A stretch of DNA of 63,133 bases, taken from contig JBBECA010000085.1 of NCBI GenBank assembly GCA_040882055.1, positions 1 to 63,133 of the forward strand, written 5' to 3'. This document shows positions 1 through 8,424 of this stretch, one piece after another (position 1 is the first letter of the stretch; the number at the start of each line of letters is the position of its first letter). Below the pieces are notes generated by a model. It ran no database searches. It saw nothing but the letters and a program-made list of their open reading frames with translations, and was not told the DNA's origin. A program made the translations under genes and the position numbers. The DNA is from Nitriliruptor sp040882055. Its GTDB lineage: Bacteria > Actinomycetota > Nitriliruptoria > Nitriliruptorales > Nitriliruptoraceae.

Positions 1-2
1 TG

Positions 3-20
3 GTCGTGGTGCGCGGCTGA
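3..20 (+). CDS. 3' end of an upstream gene, possibly grpE
   Basis: Only the last five codons (VVVRG) and a TGA stop are in the window, so the identity cannot be read from the sequence. The position directly before dnaJ and hspR suggests grpE, because dnaK-grpE-dnaJ-hspR is the usual actinobacterial order. A short hydrophobic tail ending in Val residues is compatible with GrpE but is not diagnostic. Confidence 0.3.
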   Translation, partial: VVVRG

Positions 21-105
21 CCGACCCGGCTGGTGGTCCCCGACGAACCACCGACGGAACCCCGTACGACCCCGCCCCGTACGACCCCCGGAGGAGGTGA
101 GGCCC

Positions 106-1257
106 GTGGCACCGCAGCGTGAGTGGCTCGAGAAGGACTACTACGCCGCGCTCGGCGTGGCCGAGGACGCCTCCGCGGACGAGATCAAGAAGGCGTACCG
201 CAAGCTCGCACGCGAGAACCACCCGGATGCCAACCCCGGCGACCCGAGCGCCGAGCAGCGCTTCAAGGACGTCGGCGAGGCCTACGCGGTCCTCGGTGAC
301 GCCACCAAGCGGCGCGAGTACGACGAGCTGCGCCGGCTCGGTGCTGCCGGGTTCCCCGGCGCGGGCAACGGTCGCGGGGGTGGTGACCCGTTCGGTGGTG
401 GGTTCGCCGGCGGTGACCTCGGCGACCTGCTGGGTCAGATGTTCGGGCAGGGCGCCGCTGCACGTGGCGGCGGGGGTCGCCCCCGCCGTGCACGCCGCGG
501 CCGGGATCTGCGGGCCGACGTGCACCTCACCTTCGAAGACGCGCTCGCGGGCGTGCGCACGACCCTGCGGATCACCGGTGACGGCGCCTGCGACACCTGC
601 TCCGGTTCGGGAGCGGCGCCCGGCACCAGCCCGGTCCGCTGCGAGACGTGCGGCGGGCGCGGCCAGGTCAACGTGGACCAGGGCCCGTTCTCCTTCGCCC
701 AGCCCTGCGGCCGCTGCGGTGGTCGGGGGCAGCGGATCGAGAACCCGTGCGCGACCTGCAGCGGTACCGGCCGGGTCGTCAAGCCCCGCCAGCTCACCGT
801 CAAGCTCCCCGCCGGCGTCAAGGACGGGGCGGTCATCCGCGTCGCCGGACGCGGTGGACCGGGCACGGACGGGGGACCGGCCGGCGACGTGCTCGTCTCG
901 GTGCACGTCGAGGCTCACCCACTGTTCGGGCGCCGTGGCGACGACGTCACCCTCGAGGTCCCGATCACCTTCGCCGAGGCTGCGCTCGGCACGAAGCTGA
1001 CCGTGCCGACCCCGTCGGGGGCCACGCGCACGATCAAGATCCCCGCGGGCACGACCTCCGGCCGTACCTTCCGGGTCCGCGGTGAGGGCGCGCCGAAGCG
1101 CGGTGGCGGCAACGGCGACCTCCGGGTCACCGTGCGCATCGAGGTCCCCTCGCGGCTCAACCGGGAACAGAAGCGCTTGCTCGAGCAGTTCGCCGAGCAC
1201 GACGACACCTCCGCGCGCGACGCCGCACTGCTCGGTGCCGTCGTGCGCGACGGCTGA
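106..1257 (+). CDS. dnaJ: Molecular chaperone DnaJ (Hsp40)
   Basis: DnaJ stimulates the ATPase of DnaK and delivers unfolded clients in the cytoplasm. The N-terminal J domain has the HPD tripeptide at residues 39-41. It is followed by a Gly/Phe-rich linker (about 80-125) and four CxxCxGxG zinc motifs (CDTCSGSG, CETCGGRG, CGRCGGRG, CATCSGTG, about 161-224), then the client-binding C-terminal domains. At 383 aa it is full length. I chose the GTG at 106 because a GGAGGAGG ribosome site lies about 9 bases upstream; an in-frame GTG at 97 overlaps that site. hspR follows after 5 bases, so the two are probably co-transcribed and under HspR autoregulation from a promoter outside the window. Confidence 0.97.
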   Translation: MAPQREWLEKDYYAALGVAEDASADEIKKAYRKLARENHPDANPGDPSAEQRFKDVGEAYAVLGDATKRREYDELRRLGAAGFPGAGNGRGGGDPFGGGFAGGDLGDLLGQMFGQGAAARGGGGRPRRARRGRDLRADVHLTFEDALAGVRTTLRITGDGACDTCSGSGAAPGTSPVRCETCGGRGQVNVDQGPFSFAQPCGRCGGRGQRIENPCATCSGTGRVVKPRQLTVKLPAGVKDGAVIRVAGRGGPGTDGGPAGDVLVSVHVEAHPLFGRRGDDVTLEVPITFAEAALGTKLTVPTPSGATRTIKIPAGTTSGRTFRVRGEGAPKRGGGNGDLRVTVRIEVPSRLNREQKRLLEQFAEHDDTSARDAALLGAVVRDG

Positions 1258-1262
1258 AGGGG

Positions 1263-1916
1263 GTGGCCGTGAACGCCACCACGGACAGGCCCGTCCCCGA
1301 CGGGACCGATGATCGCTCGCAGCAGCGGTACCTCGAGCCCCGCGCGCCCGAACCCGGGCGAGCGTGGTCGTGGTCCGCCGGCCGCCGAGCCGAGGACGCC
1401 GACCAGGGTCCGACCGGCGAGGGCTTCCAGACCGCCGACGACGAGGACGCAGCCGTCTACGTCATCTCGGTCGCGGCCGAGCTCGCCGAGCTGCACCCCC
1501 AGACCCTCCGCGCGTACGAGCGCGAGGGGCTGCTGACCCCCGCGCGGACCGAGGGCGGCACCCGGCGCTACTCGCGCCGTGACGTCGAGCGCCTCCGGCT
1601 GATCAAGACGCTCACCACCGACGAGGGGCTCAACCTCGCTGGGGTGCGGGTCGTGCTCGAGCTCGGCGAGAAGCTCGAGGGCGCACGCCGCCGGGTGGGT
1701 GAGCTCGAGGAGATGGTGCGGGTGCTCGCCGAGCGGCTCGACGCCCGCCCGCAGAGCGAACGTTTCGACGTGGTCAAGTCCCCGCCCCGTGACGTCGAGG
1801 TGCACCAGTTGCGTCGCCGGACCGGGCAGCGTGGGCCGTCACGGCCGAACACGCGCCCGTCGGTGCAGCGGGCCACCCCGATCCCGCCCCCGGAGCGGCG
1901 CGCCGCGGACGCCTGA
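1263..1916 (+). CDS. hspR: MerR-family heat-shock repressor HspR
   Basis: HspR represses the dnaK operon and clpB in actinobacteria and uses DnaK as corepressor. The MerR helix-turn-helix is clear from about residue 64 to 130, with LHPQTLRAYEREGLL and the wing GGTRRYSRRDVERL, followed by a coiled segment (LELGEKLEGARRRVGELEEM). The position immediately after dnaJ is diagnostic. Odd points are a 60-residue N-terminal extension rich in Arg, Pro and Asp, and a long Arg/Pro-rich tail, so at 217 aa it is longer than typical HspR (about 130-150 aa). The true start could be an internal codon, for example the GTG at 1269. No HspR-binding inverted repeat is visible in the nearby DNA. Confidence 0.9.
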   Translation: MAVNATTDRPVPDGTDDRSQQRYLEPRAPEPGRAWSWSAGRRAEDADQGPTGEGFQTADDEDAAVYVISVAAELAELHPQTLRAYEREGLLTPARTEGGTRRYSRRDVERLRLIKTLTTDEGLNLAGVRVVLELGEKLEGARRRVGELEEMVRVLAERLDARPQSERFDVVKSPPRDVEVHQLRRRTGQRGPSRPNTRPSVQRATPIPPPERRAADA

Positions 1917-2012
1917 GCGACCCCGTCCGTGCGAGGGCGGTCGCGGGTGGCGAGCGTTCGTTCGCTTGCGGCAAGCTCGGGGCTCCGCTCCCTCGTCGTC
2001 CGGAGGTCCCCC

Positions 2013-3293
2013 GTGCCCGAGACACGTCGCGTCGCCATCCTCGGTGGCAACCGCATCCCGTTCGCCCGCTCCAACGGGCCCTACGCCGAGGCCAGCAACC
2101 AGGACATGCTGACCGAGGTGCTCGACGGGCTCGTCGCGCGGTTCGGGCTGCAGGACCAGCGGCTCGGTGAGGTCGTCGGTGGCGCGGTGCTCAAGCACAG
2201 CCGCGACTTCAACCTCACCCGCGAGAGCGTGCTCGGCAGCAAGCTCGATGGCGCGACGCCGGCCTACGACGTCCAGCAGGCGTGTGGCACCGGGTTGCAG
2301 ACCGCCTTCGCCGTGGGCGACAAGATCGCGCTCGGACGCATCGAGGTGGGTATCGCTGCCGGCGTGGACACCACCTCCGACGCCCCCATCGCCGTCAGCG
2401 AGGACCTCCGCCGCTTCCTTCTCAGCCTGAACTCGGCCAAGACGCCGATGGACCGGGTCAAGCTCCTCGGCAACATCCGGCCCGGGATGATCGGCATCGA
2501 GGCGCCGCGCAACGCCGAGCCGCGCACGGGCCTGTCGATGGGCCAGCACATGCAGCGGACCGCGGACCACTGGGGCATCGACCGCGAGAGCCAGGACGAG
2601 CTCGCGGTCGCCAGCCACCGCAACCTCGCCGCCGCCTACGACCGCGGGTTCTTCGACGACCTGGTCTCGCCCTACCTCGGCCTGACGCGCGACCAGAACC
2701 TGCGGCCGGACTCGGACGTCGACAAGCTCGCCAAGCTCGGACCGGCGTTCCCCAACCAGGACGGCTCCGGCACGCTGACCGCCGCCAACTCGACGCCGCT
2801 CTCCGACGGCGCCTCGTCGGTGCTGCTCGCCAGCGAGGACTGGGCGGACCAGGCCGGGCTGTCGCCGCTGGCCTACCTCGTGGACCACGAGACCGCCGCC
2901 GTCGACTACGTCCACGGCGACGACGGTCTGCTGACCGCGCCGATCTACGCCGTGCCGCGGATGCTGGCACGGAACGGGTCGAGCCTGCAGGACTTCGACC
3001 TCTACGAGATCCACGAGGCGTTCGCCTCGACGGTGCTCGTCACGCTGAAGGCGTGGGAGTCCGAGGCGTTCTGCCGGGAACAGCTCGGACGCGACGAGGC
3101 CCTCGGCGCCATCGACCGCACCAAGCTCAACCCGTACGGCTCGTCGCTCGCGTCCGGACACCCGTTCGCGGCGACCGGTGGACGCATCCTCGCGAGCGCC
3201 GCCAAGCAGCTCGACGAGCGTGGCGGTGGCCGCGCCCTGATCTCGATCTGCGCTGCCGGCGGCAACGGCGTGGTCGCCATCCTGGAGCGGTGA
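2013..3293 (+). CDS. fadA: Acetyl-CoA acyltransferase (thiolase), FadA2/FadI type
   Basis: Thiolases cleave or form beta-ketoacyl-CoA in fatty-acid turnover. The nucleophilic Cys is residue 91 (QQACGTG). The catalytic His is residue 383 in SGHPFAATG, and the second Cys is residue 413 in CAAGGNG, so all catalytic elements are present. At 426 aa it is slightly longer than the usual 390-400 aa and fits the FadI/FadA2 group. GTG 2013 follows GGAGG by 7 bases; the open frame upstream of it has no other support. The next two genes are a high-molecular-weight ketoacyl reductase and a MaoC dehydratase, matching the M. tuberculosis fadA2-fabG4-htdX cluster (Rv0243-Rv0241c). This suggests a beta-oxidation or chain-elongation module. 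Confidence 0.94.
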   Translation: MPETRRVAILGGNRIPFARSNGPYAEASNQDMLTEVLDGLVARFGLQDQRLGEVVGGAVLKHSRDFNLTRESVLGSKLDGATPAYDVQQACGTGLQTAFAVGDKIALGRIEVGIAAGVDTTSDAPIAVSEDLRRFLLSLNSAKTPMDRVKLLGNIRPGMIGIEAPRNAEPRTGLSMGQHMQRTADHWGIDRESQDELAVASHRNLAAAYDRGFFDDLVSPYLGLTRDQNLRPDSDVDKLAKLGPAFPNQDGSGTLTAANSTPLSDGASSVLLASEDWADQAGLSPLAYLVDHETAAVDYVHGDDGLLTAPIYAVPRMLARNGSSLQDFDLYEIHEAFASTVLVTLKAWESEAFCREQLGRDEALGAIDRTKLNPYGSSLASGHPFAATGGRILASAAKQLDERGGGRALISICAAGGNGVVAILER

Positions 3294-3358
3294 GGCTCGC
3301 CGGCCGCTGACCCCACCCGACCGCACGACACACGGAACCCGACCCGAGAGGCGCGAAC

Positions 3359-4732
3359 GTGGCAGATCTTCTGCAGCAGCTCCTGACCAGCCCGATCGGT
3401 CGACAGATCACCTCGACCCTGTCGGTCCCGACCCCGCCGGAGCTCCGGCGGTACGAGCCGGGCCAGCCGCTCGCGCACGGAGCGGTGCTCGTCGTGGGCG
3501 CCGCAGGTGGAGCCGTCCAGGGCGCGGTGACCGAGGTGCTCACCGGCGCCGGCGTGACCGTCACCCACGAGGTCACCGACACGGCGGGGGAGCCCGCCGG
3601 CGACGGCCGACCCGAGCGGTTCGCGGCGATCGTCCTCGACGCCACCGGCATCGAACGCAGCGCCGAGCTCGGTCAGCTCCACGAGCTGCTGCAGCCGGTG
3701 CTCAAGCGCGTCCTGCCGTCCGGTCGTCTGATCGTGATCGGTCGTCCGCCGGAGGACGCCGGTGACGCGCACGCGCGCACGGCCCGGCGCGCCCTCGAGG
3801 GGTTCGTCCGCTCCCTCGGGAAGGAAGCCCGCGACGGCACGACCGCGAACCTGCTCGAGGTCGTCGACGGCGCCGAAGGTGACCTCGAGGCCGCGATCCG
3901 GTTCCTGATCTCGGGTCGGTCCGCCTACGTCTCCGGCCAGGTGCTGCGGGTCGGGTCCTCGCCGGCGGGCGGCCTCGGCACCGTCGACTGGGACCGCCCG
4001 CTGGCCGACCAGGTCGCGCTCGTCACCGGCGCCGCCCGCGGTATCGGCGCCGCGATCGCCGAGGTGCTCGCCCGCGACGGGGCGCACGTGGTCTGCCTCG
4101 ACGTGCCCGCCCAGGGCGACGCGCTGCAGAAGGTCGCCAACCGCATCGGCGGCACGACGCTGCAGCTCGACATCACCGGCGAGGACGCGCCGGCACGACT
4201 GGTCGAGCACCTCCGCGAGCGGCACGACGGCGTCGATGTCGTCGTCCACAACGCCGGGATCACCCGCGACAAGACCCTGGCCAACATGGACCGGGGCTGG
4301 TGGGACGCGGTCATCGCGGTGAACCTCACCTCGCAGGAGCGCATCGACGACGCGCTGCTGTCGGAGGAGGTGCTGAACACCGGCGGCCGCATCGTGTGCG
4401 TGTCGTCCATGGCCGGGATCGCTGGCGGCAGGGGCCAGACCAACTACGCGGCCTCGAAGGCCGGCGTCATCGGCCACGTCGAGGCGCTCGCGCCGCAGCT
4501 CGCGTCGGTGCAGGGGTCGATCAACGCGGTGGCGCCCGGCTTCATCGAGACCGAGATGACGGGTGCGATGCCCCTCGTGCCGCGCGAGTTCGGGCGGCGG
4601 ATGAACAGCCTCAACCAGGGCGGGCTGCCCGTGGACGTGGCCGAGGCGATCGCGTTCTTCGCCTCGCCAGCGGCGATCGGCAGCAACGGCGACACCCTGC
4701 GGGTCGACGGCCAGCACCTGATCGGCGCCTGA
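3359..4732 (+). CDS. fabG4: High-molecular-weight 3-oxoacyl reductase, FabG4-like (SDR)
   Basis: NAD(P)H-dependent reduction of 3-oxoacyl thioesters. It has two Rossmann-type halves. The N-terminal 210 residues form a degenerate nucleotide-binding domain. The C-terminal half is a classical SDR with VTGAARGIG near residue 221, NAG (VHNAGIT), a catalytic Ser in CVSSMAG, and YAASK with Tyr at about 363. The 457-aa length matches mycobacterial FabG4 (454 aa) rather than ordinary FabG (about 250 aa). It lies between the thiolase and the MaoC gene, with the next start only one base beyond its stop, so the three are probably one operon. Confidence 0.93.
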   Translation: MADLLQQLLTSPIGRQITSTLSVPTPPELRRYEPGQPLAHGAVLVVGAAGGAVQGAVTEVLTGAGVTVTHEVTDTAGEPAGDGRPERFAAIVLDATGIERSAELGQLHELLQPVLKRVLPSGRLIVIGRPPEDAGDAHARTARRALEGFVRSLGKEARDGTTANLLEVVDGAEGDLEAAIRFLISGRSAYVSGQVLRVGSSPAGGLGTVDWDRPLADQVALVTGAARGIGAAIAEVLARDGAHVVCLDVPAQGDALQKVANRIGGTTLQLDITGEDAPARLVEHLRERHDGVDVVVHNAGITRDKTLANMDRGWWDAVIAVNLTSQERIDDALLSEEVLNTGGRIVCVSSMAGIAGGRGQTNYAASKAGVIGHVEALAPQLASVQGSINAVAPGFIETEMTGAMPLVPREFGRRMNSLNQGGLPVDVAEAIAFFASPAAIGSNGDTLRVDGQHLIGA

Positions 4733-4733
4733 G

Positions 4734-5597
4734 ATGACGACCACCGACCAGCTCGATGCCCTGCCGGCGCTCGGCACCTTGTACGCCCGGGCCGCGGTCA
4801 GCAGCGTGCTCCCGGGGAGCGCCGAGGAGCTCCCCGACCGCCAGCTCGAGGTCCGCGGGGTCGACGTCGACCGCGACCACCTCGCCGCGTACGCGCGCGT
4901 GTGCGGGTACCGGCTGACCGACACGCTGCCGTCGACGTACGTGCACGTGCTGAGCTTCCCGCTGTCCGTGGCGCTCATGGCCGACCGGCGCTTCCCCTTC
5001 CCGTTGCCGGGGTTGGTGCACGTGGCCAACCGGACCGTCACGCACCGCGAGGTGACCGCGAACGAACCGCTCGACCTCGCCGTGCGGACCGCCGATCTGC
5101 GGCCCCACCGCAAGGGTCAGCAGTTCGACGTGATCGCCGAAGCGCGCGTGGGCGACGACCTGGTCTGGTCCGGTGCCAGCACCTACCTGCGGCGAGGCGG
5201 TGGCGGGGACGAGCACGCGACCGAGGCCGACCTCCCGCTCGACCCGCCCGGTGCCGACGCCGATGGCGCGCGCTGGAAGGTGGCCGGTGACACCGGCCGC
5301 CGGTACGCCGCGGTGTCGGGGGACCGCAACCCCATCCACCTCTCCCCGCTCACCTCGCGGCTGTTCGGGTTCGCCGAGCCCATCGCGCACGGCATGTGGA
5401 CGGCGGCGCGGGCGCTCGCGGCCATCGAGGACCGCGTTCCGGTCACCGGTGTCCAGACGCTGCGTTTCGGCAAGCCGTTGCCGATGCCGCGGACCGTCGC
5501 GTTCGCCGCGGCGGAGCGCCCTGGTGGTTGGGCGTTCGCCGTACGCGACCCCCGGTCCGGCGCGCCCCACCTGACCGGCACCGTCACCCCGACCTGA
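4734..5597 (+). CDS. MaoC-like (R)-specific enoyl hydratase/dehydratase, HtdX-like
   Basis: Expected to add or remove water across 2-enoyl/3-hydroxyacyl thioesters. The protein has a double hot-dog layout. The C-terminal half carries the hydratase signature YAAVSGDRNPIHLSPLTSRLFGF, in which Asp and His are the catalytic pair, followed by IAHGMWTAARAL. At 287 aa it is the size of M. tuberculosis HtdX (Rv0241c), also encoded next to FabG4. The ATG lies one base after the fabG4 stop, indicating translational coupling. Together with the thiolase and reductase it supplies three of the four steps of a fatty-acyl-CoA cycle. An acyl-CoA dehydrogenase lies beyond clpB. Confidence 0.9.
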   Translation: MTTTDQLDALPALGTLYARAAVSSVLPGSAEELPDRQLEVRGVDVDRDHLAAYARVCGYRLTDTLPSTYVHVLSFPLSVALMADRRFPFPLPGLVHVANRTVTHREVTANEPLDLAVRTADLRPHRKGQQFDVIAEARVGDDLVWSGASTYLRRGGGGDEHATEADLPLDPPGADADGARWKVAGDTGRRYAAVSGDRNPIHLSPLTSRLFGFAEPIAHGMWTAARALAAIEDRVPVTGVQTLRFGKPLPMPRTVAFAAAERPGGWAFAVRDPRSGAPHLTGTVTPT

Positions 5598-5724
5598 CCG
5601 CCGTCGACCCGGGGGAGTCGAGCGATCCGTTGCGTCACCTCGACGCAGGACGGTGGCGCCGTCGCGGCGCAGGTGACGTGAGTCGAGGAGCCGTCCGGCC
5701 CGGGTCGAAGGCGCTCCCTGGGCG

Positions 5725-5730
5725 TACCGT
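5725..5730 (+). promoter_or_regulatory. Candidate -10 element for clpB
   Basis: TACCGT fits the TANNNT pattern found before many genes in this window and lies 36 bases upstream of the clpB GTG. Two copies of GAGTCGAG lie upstream at 5615 and 5680. They do not form the inverted HspR site expected at clpB. Confidence 0.4.
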
Positions 5731-5766
5731 CGTGGTCGAACACCGTCGGACGCCCCGGGAGGCGAC

Positions 5767-8346
5767 GTGGATCTCGACAGGCTGACGCACAAGTCGCAGG
5801 AGGCGCTGCAGCGCGCCGGAGGGACCGCCCGGGAGCGGTCGCATCCGGAGGTCGGCACGGCCCACCTGCTGAGCGCGCTGCTCGAGCAGTCCGACGGGGT
5901 GGTCCTGCCGCTGCTGAACCAGCTCGGGGTGACACCGGCCACGCTGCGTGCACGCACCCACCAGCTGCTCGACGAGACCAACGCGGCGTACGGCTCGAGC
6001 GGCGACGTCCGCATCGCGCCGGGTCTCCAGCGGGTGCTCGAGGCCGCGCACCGCGAGGCCGTCCAGCTCGGCGACAGCTACGTGTCCACCGAGCACCTCC
6101 TGCTCGCGATGATCGACGGCGGCGACCGCACCGCCAAGGTCCTCGCCGAACAGGGCGTCACCCGCGACGCGGTGCTGGACGCGCTCCGTGCCGTCCGCGG
6201 GTCGCAGCGGGTGGACAGCCAGGATCCCGAGGCCACCTACGAGGCGCTCGACAAGTACGCCCGGAACCTGACCGCCCTGGCACGCGATCGCAAGCTCGAT
6301 CCGGTCATCGGCCGTGACGACGAGATCCGACGCGTCATCCAGACCCTCGTGCGGCGCACCAAGAACAACCCGGTGCTGATCGGTGAACCCGGCGTCGGCA
6401 AGACCGCCATCGTCGAGGGGCTCGCGAACCGGATCGTCGCCGAGGACGTCCCGAACCTGCTGCGGGACAAGCAGCTCTACGAGCTCGACCTGTCCGCGAT
6501 GGTCGCGGGGGCGAAGTACCGCGGCGAGTTCGAGGAGCGGCTGAAGGCGGTCCTCAAGGAGATCGAGGCCGCCGAGGGTCGCATCATCACCTTCATCGAC
6601 GAGCTCCACACCGTCGTCGGCGCGGGCGGCGCCGAAGGCGCGATGGACGCGGCCAACATGCTCAAGCCGCTGCTCGCGCGCGGGCAGCTGCGGCTCATCG
6701 GTGCCACGACGCTCGCCGAGTACCGCAGCATCGAGAAGGACGCCGCGCTGGAGCGTCGGTTCCAGCCGGTCCACGTCGACGAACCGTCGGTCGCCGACAC
6801 CATCGGGATCCTGCGTGGCCTGCAGGAACGCTACGAGAACCACCACAACATCCGGATCACCGACGACGCGTTGGTCGCCGCGGCCACCCTCTCGGACCGC
6901 TACCTCACCGACCGCTTCCTGCCCGACAAGGCCATCGATCTGCTCGACGAGGCCTCGGCGCGGTTGCGCATCGCCAACGACTCGCTGCCCCCCGAGCTCG
7001 ACGAGATCGTCCAGCGCGCCAAGCAGCTCGAGATCGAGCGCATCAGCCTCGCCCGCGACGATTCGGAGTCCGCTCGCGGTCGCCTCGCCGACCTCGATGC
7101 CGACCTCGCCGACCTGCGCGAGACCGAGGCGGTGCTCCGCGGCCGGTGGGAGCAGGAGAAGGCCATCGCCGACCGCGAGGCGGCGGCACGCGCCGAGCTC
7201 GAGGCGGTCCGCAACCAGGCGGAGATCGCCGAACGCGAGGGGGACCTCGAGACCGTGAGCGCGCTGCGCTACGGACGCATCCCCGAGCTCGAGCGCGCCC
7301 TCAACGCCGCGCACGACGAGCTCGTCGCGCGCCGCGAACAGGGTGAGAGCCTGCTGGACGAGGAGGTCGGCGCCACCGAGATCGCCGCGGTGGTCGCCCG
7401 TTGGACCGGCATCCCGGTGACCAAGCTCGTCGCCTCCGAGACGGCCAAGCTGGTCGAACTCGAGGCGCACCTGCACCGCCGCGTCGTCGGCCAGCAGGAA
7501 GCGGTCGAGGCGGTCGCCAACGCCGTTCGCAGATCGCGTTCCGGTCTCGCCGACCCGGATCGTCCGCTCGGAAGCTTCCTGTTCCTCGGCCCCACCGGGG
7601 TCGGTAAGACCGAGCTCGCGCGTGCTCTCGCCGAGTACCTGTTCGACGACGAGCGGGCGATGGTCCGCATCGACATGGGCGAGTACCAGGAGAAGCACAC
7701 CGTCGCCCGCCTCATCGGCGCTCCACCGGGCTACGTCGGCTACGACGAGGGCGGCCAGCTCACCGAGGTGGTGCGTCGCCGGCCCTACCGGGTCGTGCTG
7801 CTCGACGAGGTCGAGAAGGCGCACCCGGACGTCTTCAACGTGCTGCTCCAGGTGCTCGACGACGGGCGTCTCACCGACGGACAGGGTCGCACGGTCGACT
7901 TCCGCAACGTCGTGGTGATCATGACCTCGAACCTCGGCAGCGGTCACATCCTCGACGTCACGTTGGCCCCCGAGGAGCTGCGCGAACGCGTGATGGCGGA
8001 CGTGCGCGGCCACTTCCGTCCCGAGTTCCTCAACCGCGTCGACGAGACCGTCATCTTCGACCGGCTCGACGCCCCGCAGCTGCGTGCCATCACCGACATC
8101 CAGCTCGACCGGTTGCGCGCCCGGCTCGCCGACCGCGACCTGACGCTCGAGGTCACGGACGCGGCGCTCGACCACCTCGCCGAGCGGGGCTTCGACCCGG
8201 TGTACGGCGCCCGCCCGCTCAAGCGGGTCATCCGACGCGAGCTCGAGGACCAGCTGGCCAAGTCCCTGCTCACGGGCGAGATCGAGGAGGGTGTGACCGT
8301 CCGCGTCGATGTCGCCGACGGTGAGCTGGCCATCACCAACGCCTGA
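5767..8346 (+). CDS. clpB: ATP-dependent disaggregase ClpB
   Basis: ClpB is a cytoplasmic Hsp100 ring that extracts polypeptides from aggregates together with DnaK/DnaJ. Visible parts in order are the Clp N-domain repeats (1-145), AAA1 with Walker A GEPGVGKT (206-213) and Walker B FIDELH, and the long coiled middle domain (about 400-520) that separates ClpB from ClpC/ClpA. AAA2 follows with GPTGVGKT (608-615) and LLDEVEKAH. The C-terminus lacks a ClpP-binding IGF-type loop as far as I can see. The 859-aa length is typical. The GTG follows GGGAGG by 5 bases. It is functionally linked to dnaJ/hspR 4.5 kb away. Confidence 0.97.
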   Translation: MDLDRLTHKSQEALQRAGGTARERSHPEVGTAHLLSALLEQSDGVVLPLLNQLGVTPATLRARTHQLLDETNAAYGSSGDVRIAPGLQRVLEAAHREAVQLGDSYVSTEHLLLAMIDGGDRTAKVLAEQGVTRDAVLDALRAVRGSQRVDSQDPEATYEALDKYARNLTALARDRKLDPVIGRDDEIRRVIQTLVRRTKNNPVLIGEPGVGKTAIVEGLANRIVAEDVPNLLRDKQLYELDLSAMVAGAKYRGEFEERLKAVLKEIEAAEGRIITFIDELHTVVGAGGAEGAMDAANMLKPLLARGQLRLIGATTLAEYRSIEKDAALERRFQPVHVDEPSVADTIGILRGLQERYENHHNIRITDDALVAAATLSDRYLTDRFLPDKAIDLLDEASARLRIANDSLPPELDEIVQRAKQLEIERISLARDDSESARGRLADLDADLADLRETEAVLRGRWEQEKAIADREAAARAELEAVRNQAEIAEREGDLETVSALRYGRIPELERALNAAHDELVARREQGESLLDEEVGATEIAAVVARWTGIPVTKLVASETAKLVELEAHLHRRVVGQQEAVEAVANAVRRSRSGLADPDRPLGSFLFLGPTGVGKTELARALAEYLFDDERAMVRIDMGEYQEKHTVARLIGAPPGYVGYDEGGQLTEVVRRRPYRVVLLDEVEKAHPDVFNVLLQVLDDGRLTDGQGRTVDFRNVVVIMTSNLGSGHILDVTLAPEELRERVMADVRGHFRPEFLNRVDETVIFDRLDAPQLRAITDIQLDRLRARLADRDLTLEVTDAALDHLAERGFDPVYGARPLKRVIRRELEDQLAKSLLTGEIEEGVTVRVDVADGELAITNA

Positions 8347-8424
8347 TGGCGTGATGCGACGGCCTCGGCTGGTCCGACCGGTACGTACTACGTTGCGCGT
8401 GACGACCACGACGAGGGGAACCAC

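Noticed and set aside
5598..5766. HspR-type (HAIR) operator upstream of clpB
   Set aside because: Two direct GAGTCGAG copies exist, but no inverted CTTGAGT-N7-ACTCAAG arrangement, so I did not call a site.
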